Assembly: GCA_019677205.1 (NCBI GenBank)
Contig: JAAMXY010004178.1
Coordinates: 7,789-18,982, forward strand
Source of the DNA: Pinguiococcus pyrenoidosus
Taxonomy: Eukaryota > Sar > Pinguiophyceae > Pinguiochrysidales > Pinguiochrysidaceae
Reading direction: 5' to 3'
Length of the DNA: 11,194 bases
In this document: positions 7,662 to 11,194 of the stretch, in pieces
Layout of the letters: each line of letters begins with the position of its first letter
Numbering within the stretch: the first letter of the stretch is position 1
Notes under the pieces: generated by a model
What the model saw: only the letters and a program-made list of their open reading frames with translations
Told to the model about the DNA's origin: nothing
Databases searched by the model: none
Position numbers and translations under genes: made by a program

Positions 7662-10073
7662 TCACCGATTGCTCTTCCACGCGACTTGCTTCTTCATCCG
7701 CTCGACTTCCTCTTTCGCGGTGAAGCAGCGCAAGGTTGTCGGCGTCGGGGACAGCGTCACCGCTGCGTAAAGACGAGAGAGTCATGTGTCTGGCTATGGC
7801 AGGAGCGGCGCAACCTTCACCCAACCTCTCTTCATCGACGGGAGTCGCACGGCGGCCTTGACGCTTCCGAAGCTGGCCCTGCTGATGGCGAGGCGTTTTC
7901 GCTGCCTCGGAGACGTCAGACGCCGCTTGGGCATCCCTTCACCGTCGAGGGACCTGCGTCGTGGCGAAGCAAGCTTTGAAGCAACGAACACAACGCCAAA
8001 GCAAGGCGTCAGAGCCTTACTTGTATGTTCTGGTTGCTGGCAGCGTGCGGCCGGAGGTATCTTCGAGTCCGACGGCGACGTCGGCGTTCATCGACCGGGC
8101 CTCAACTAGTATGCTCTGCACTTGGACAACTTGCTCCAATGTCTGCGGACAGCTGAAGACCTTCGCGACAAGGTGCAACGAGACTTAGGAGGGCGCACGC
8201 TTGCCTACGATCCCGCCAACATGTGACAAACCTGAACATTTGGCCGAGCGTCGTGGTGGAACTGAAGGCGTTCTAGGGACGCTCTGGCGTTCAAGCCGTA
8301 GAGTCTTCCTGAAGACACCGTAGCCGAGGTTTGAAGACGTCAAGGCCCGCATGGAAAGGCTGGGAAAGGCTGGGAAAGGCGGCTGCTCGCGTCTTGATTA
8401 CCGAGCAAGGCCGCGCCCAGGACACCTACGCGTCCATGTCCAAGGCGACTGTAGAAGAACACCTTGAGACCTCGACGTAGGCTGTCTTCAACCAAAGAAG
8501 CTGCGTCCACCAAGGCCTCGTCTGGCACAAAGGATCGCTCCGACTCGACGGCAACCCGATGAAATCTGGCGCACCCAACCGTTGAGGAAGACTTGTCAGC
8601 GAAGCCCTCGGGGTCGAGAGCAGTAGCGAGGACCGGCATGGACGAGTTTGTCATGGCGATACCTCACGCTGCTGGGCAACGCCTTGAGAGCCAGCTCGGC
8701 TCGCTCGCGTCCAGCTTGCGCCATGATCAGTCGCGCCCGGGCCTCTCGACGAGGCTCTTCCATCTCCTCGAAGCTACGGGAAGGTCTTTCTCAGTTGAAT
8801 TGCACGATGATGTGTTACGTCACCGTTTCCTGAAAGCCCTACCGCAGATCCGTTTTGCTGCATGTTGGCAGCGCCTCGTATTCCTGCTGGATCTGCAACA
8901 CCTTCATCTTGGTGCGCACCTAGGCCACAAGTGTCCGCGTATGTTTTGGAGGTTGTCGACAACGCGCAACTAGCTACGAGGGCGCTACCTGAGCGGCGCG
9001 AAAGTGCTGAGCAATGTCGGAGAGCGTCTTCTCTATCTGCTCTTCAAGAGGCGCCGTCTTGTATCTTCTCTCGATCATCCTCTCTTCCTGCTCTGGCAGC
9101 AGCGAGATGAACACGGAGAGGCCTTCGCGTTGTGAAAAGCCTTCGTCAGGCACAAGGCAGCGAAACCATGGCAAACCAATGTGGACGCTAGCTTGATGCT
9201 TGGTCTGCTTGGTCTACTTGGGCGTACCTGCAAGAAGCAGCTGAGCAATGCTGCCGGGGTGCGCCGAAGTCCGTTGAGCTCGAAGATTGGCGATGCCTAT
9301 TTTCGATGCCGCTGGTAAGTCAAGATCTTCGTCTGTTGCTTCGGACCACGAGAGCATCGGCAAAACAACCTTGAGGATAAGCGCCAAAGAGCACCGAGTC
9401 CGGTATGAGCCAGCTCGTCGTGTCGCAAGGTCCGAGAAGCGCCGCCCGGAACGAGTTGTGCTGCGATCGAAACGTTGCGCCAAAGCCAAAAACAAAGCCG
9501 ATGTTCAGGATCACCGTTCGATACTGCCTCTCGTGTCGCAGAGGCTACAACACCTTGACATGATGCGCCACGTGCATGCTGCCATCGTTCTCTCGATGGG
9601 CGTGAATTTCAGGAAGCGGCGGGAGCGGAACATCCTGTGCAGGATGCCATGGGGGATTCCGGCGCTTCCGCCTCTTCGACGACCTTCCAAACGAGTCCAG
9701 ATGAGTTCAGAAGCCCAAGATCAACCTAGAATACGCCCCTGCACTTCTCACGCACCCAGAAATGGAGCGCGGGGCGGTCGGTGGGCCTTCGTTGCCTTCC
9801 TTGGTGCTTCGTCCATCCAGCCCAGCTTCTTTCATCCACAGCATGAACGCATCTGCCATGCGGCTGACAACTCCTACATATCCACGACATCAATGATCAG
9901 TCTCTACTGGAGACTCTCAATGAGGCGATCGACTATTTTGGGGTCCTTCCTTCATGATCAAGGGATTCATACCTCGAATCATAAAGTTCCTGGTCTTGAG
10001 CACCTGAGAGGCCCAAAGCGTGCCCCAGGCCTGTCGCAATACTGGTCAACTCGAAGGCGTATGGGGCAGATGC

Positions 10074-10118
<45 letters not shown>

Positions 10119-11194
10119 TGGCTTCAAACGCGATTTGATGCATACCTTGGCGTCCTTCCTTGTCGATAGAAAGACTTTGCCCGTGATGGTGTACGCTGGC
10201 TTAAACGAAGAAGGACCATGCTGCATGTATGCGCCGGTGTAGGCGAAGCGGCGGTGAATCCGCCGCCGACGCTGCCACTCAGCGGCCCAGTGGAGTCGCG
10301 TGAGTTCGCGAAGCACGCCGCGGCAAGCAAACCTGCGCATCTGCCTCTGAATCTTCACCGCCGCTGCTTCTTGTGCGATGCTCCGCTTCTCAAGAGTATG
10401 CTCTTGCCATCGGTTCCATCCCCGCCCGCAACCCGTGCGAATTCTCAACCGCAATAGCGCTCTCACGGCCCTCGACAGCGAGAGCGTTCTCCGAGTCTGC
10501 AACTGCTGGCGCTTTTCCCAAGGGAAGCTCAAGGCCCTCTCTGAGATAAGCACGACCGCGTCTGGCGCCTTCTCGAGAGCCACAGCGTTGCGTCCGATGC
10601 GCTGGTTGAGCAGCTTCTCCTGCAGCTTTCGCAAGGTGTAGTGCGCGACTTTCGTCGTTGTGGTGGAAGCGTTCGACGTATCACGCAGCTCTAGCAGTTG
10701 CCTCTGCCCAAGCCTTTTCTTCAACGCTTCCAGCTTCTGCGCGAGCAGAGCACCCTTCTCGCGGACGAGGGCATCCACCTCACGTTCCGTCTCGACGCCA
10801 AAGAACTGCACCCCATCAAAGGGAATCGACGGCGCTGCCCATACATGAGCATTGTCGTCGTAGATGGCACCAACGACGGCACCCATCACCCGCACCCGAT
10901 AGAAGTCGACGCCATGCGCGGCTAGGTCCTCCCCGTCTCCGCCACGCCGTCTGGGTTGGGCGGCTGTTCCGTGCCGAGGGTCGTGAAGCCGGAGGACTTT
11001 GCCGTAGAACTCGACTCCTCGGAAAGGGGGGCGGTACTCGCCCAAGTGCCCAACCTCGGGCGCCTCTAGACGACGAAGCAGCGCTCGAAGATCGTCGTTG
11101 CCTCGAGCGACAAAGGCATCGGCGTCGAAGACGACAACGTCGCCCTCGCCAAACCTTCGGGATGGAAGCCTCTCTTCTTCGGAGCGGTGCTGCA
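7662..11194 (-). CDS. IQ-motif protein fused to a dual-specificity pseudophosphatase (partial at its 5' end)
   Basis: Fourteen exons: 11194-10146, 10030-9973, 9873-9756, 9683-9554, 9460-9370, 9296-9228, 9122-8989, 8919-8843, 8773-8663, 8565-8402, 8308-8232, 8160-8021, 7953-7826, 7762-7662 (stop TGA). The 13 introns (63-115 nt) are GT-AG and all phase-compatible, giving 814 visible residues; the frame stays open past the right edge. Exon 1 (349 residues) has three G-V-x-F-Y/F motifs (about 59, 94, 127), a Lys/Leu-rich helix, GWNRW and an IQ motif (AVKIQRQMRRFACRG, about 278-292) for calmodulin or centrin binding. Later exons build a DSP-like fold: SWLIPDSVLFGAYP (467-480), a coiled-coil insert (about 515-608), the P-loop YSRLGHGRVG (650-659), RLYGL, and CPQTLEQVV. 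The nucleophile Cys of HCxxGxxR is Ser651 (AGT, 8450-8448) and the preceding His is Tyr; no clear general-acid Asp is seen. A catalytically dead scaffold or binder is inferred. Least certain: the 5' border of exon 4 (9683) and of exon 6. Confidence 0.72.
8351..8380. repeat. 10-bp tandem repeat, three copies, in an intron
   Basis: Unit TGGGAAAGGC at 8361-8370 and 8371-8380, with an imperfect copy at 8351-8360. It lies in the intron 8401-8309 of the minus-strand gene, where it reads as a pyrimidine-rich GCCTTTCCCA series upstream of the acceptor. Confidence 0.85.
10075..10116. repeat. GACGCA hexamer repeat, seven copies, in an intron
   Basis: Seven perfect GACGCA units at 10075-10116. On the minus strand this is (TGCGTC)n, which would read as an Ala-Ser run if translated. 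It lies within the proposed intron 10145-10031, between a strong donor (CCAAG|GTATGC) and the acceptor GCGACAG|GCC, so it is probably not translated. Confidence 0.9.

Noticed and set aside
7602-8109. Plus-strand open frames, with a protein-like stretch after a TAG near 8109
   Set aside because: They overlap the minus-strand exons that join in phase and carry family signatures. The plus frames have no domain signal, and the protein-like look is the antisense of real exons.
9550-9553. Stop-codon reassignment (TAG read as Gln), since several minus-strand stretches continue in the same frame past TAG
   Set aside because: The stops fall in introns with good borders. VTA1 and the DUF1995 gene end in TAG at sensible protein ends.
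9933-10145. Continuation of exon 1 as an Ala-Ser repeat tail ending at 9933
   Set aside because: A strong donor (CCAAG|GTATGC) precedes the repeat, and splicing to 10030 joins in phase to a chain of further exons with conserved domain motifs.
8351-10145. Decayed pseudogene with frameshifts
   Set aside because: All apparent frameshifts and stops coincide with GT-AG introns of uniform size. The open frame is restored over 13 junctions with no leftover lesion.

Overview
The window reads as nuclear DNA of a microbial eukaryote. It is GC-rich and gene-dense, with short introns that mostly run 60-120 nt, GT-AG borders, branch-like CTGAC/CTAAC motifs, and often a G just after the acceptor. One gene (4152-2732, minus) encodes a protein of a mainly photosynthetic family (DUF1995) and starts with a signal peptide ending A-E-A|F-S-L-A-P. 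Phe right after the signal-peptide site is the hallmark of import into red-derived complex plastids. An alga with a secondary or tertiary red plastid is therefore the best guess (stramenopile, haptophyte, cryptophyte or dinoflagellate); I cannot choose among these.

Layout, left to right. (1) 715 to the left edge, minus: first exon of a flavin-containing monooxygenase. (2) 1217-2622, plus: an F-box-like protein with an unrecognised C-terminal domain. (3) 4152-2732, minus, four exons: plastid DUF1995 protein, with a 21-bp minisatellite inside its last intron. (4) 4487-6045, plus, six exons: VTA1/LIP5, the ESCRT-III/Vps4 cofactor, with an apparently duplicated C-terminal helical hairpin. (5) 7469-6198, minus: a METTL21/FAM86-type (Methyltransf_16) methyltransferase with a poly-Glu insert. 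(6) right edge to 7662, minus, 14 exons: the C-terminal 814 residues of an IQ-motif protein fused to a dual-specificity-phosphatase-like domain whose catalytic Cys is Ser.

Genes 1/2 and 3/4 are divergent pairs sharing short upstream regions. Pairs 2/3 and 4/5 converge with gaps of 109 and 152 bp. The genes do not form one pathway; this looks like an ordinary compact eukaryotic neighbourhood. The most notable item is gene 6. The stretch 7.6-10.1 kb looks empty by ORF length, yet it resolves into 13 small exons whose 13 introns (63-115 nt) all join in phase and build a recognisable but catalytically dead-looking phosphatase fold. Three introns in the window carry tandem repeats of 21, 10 and 6 bp.
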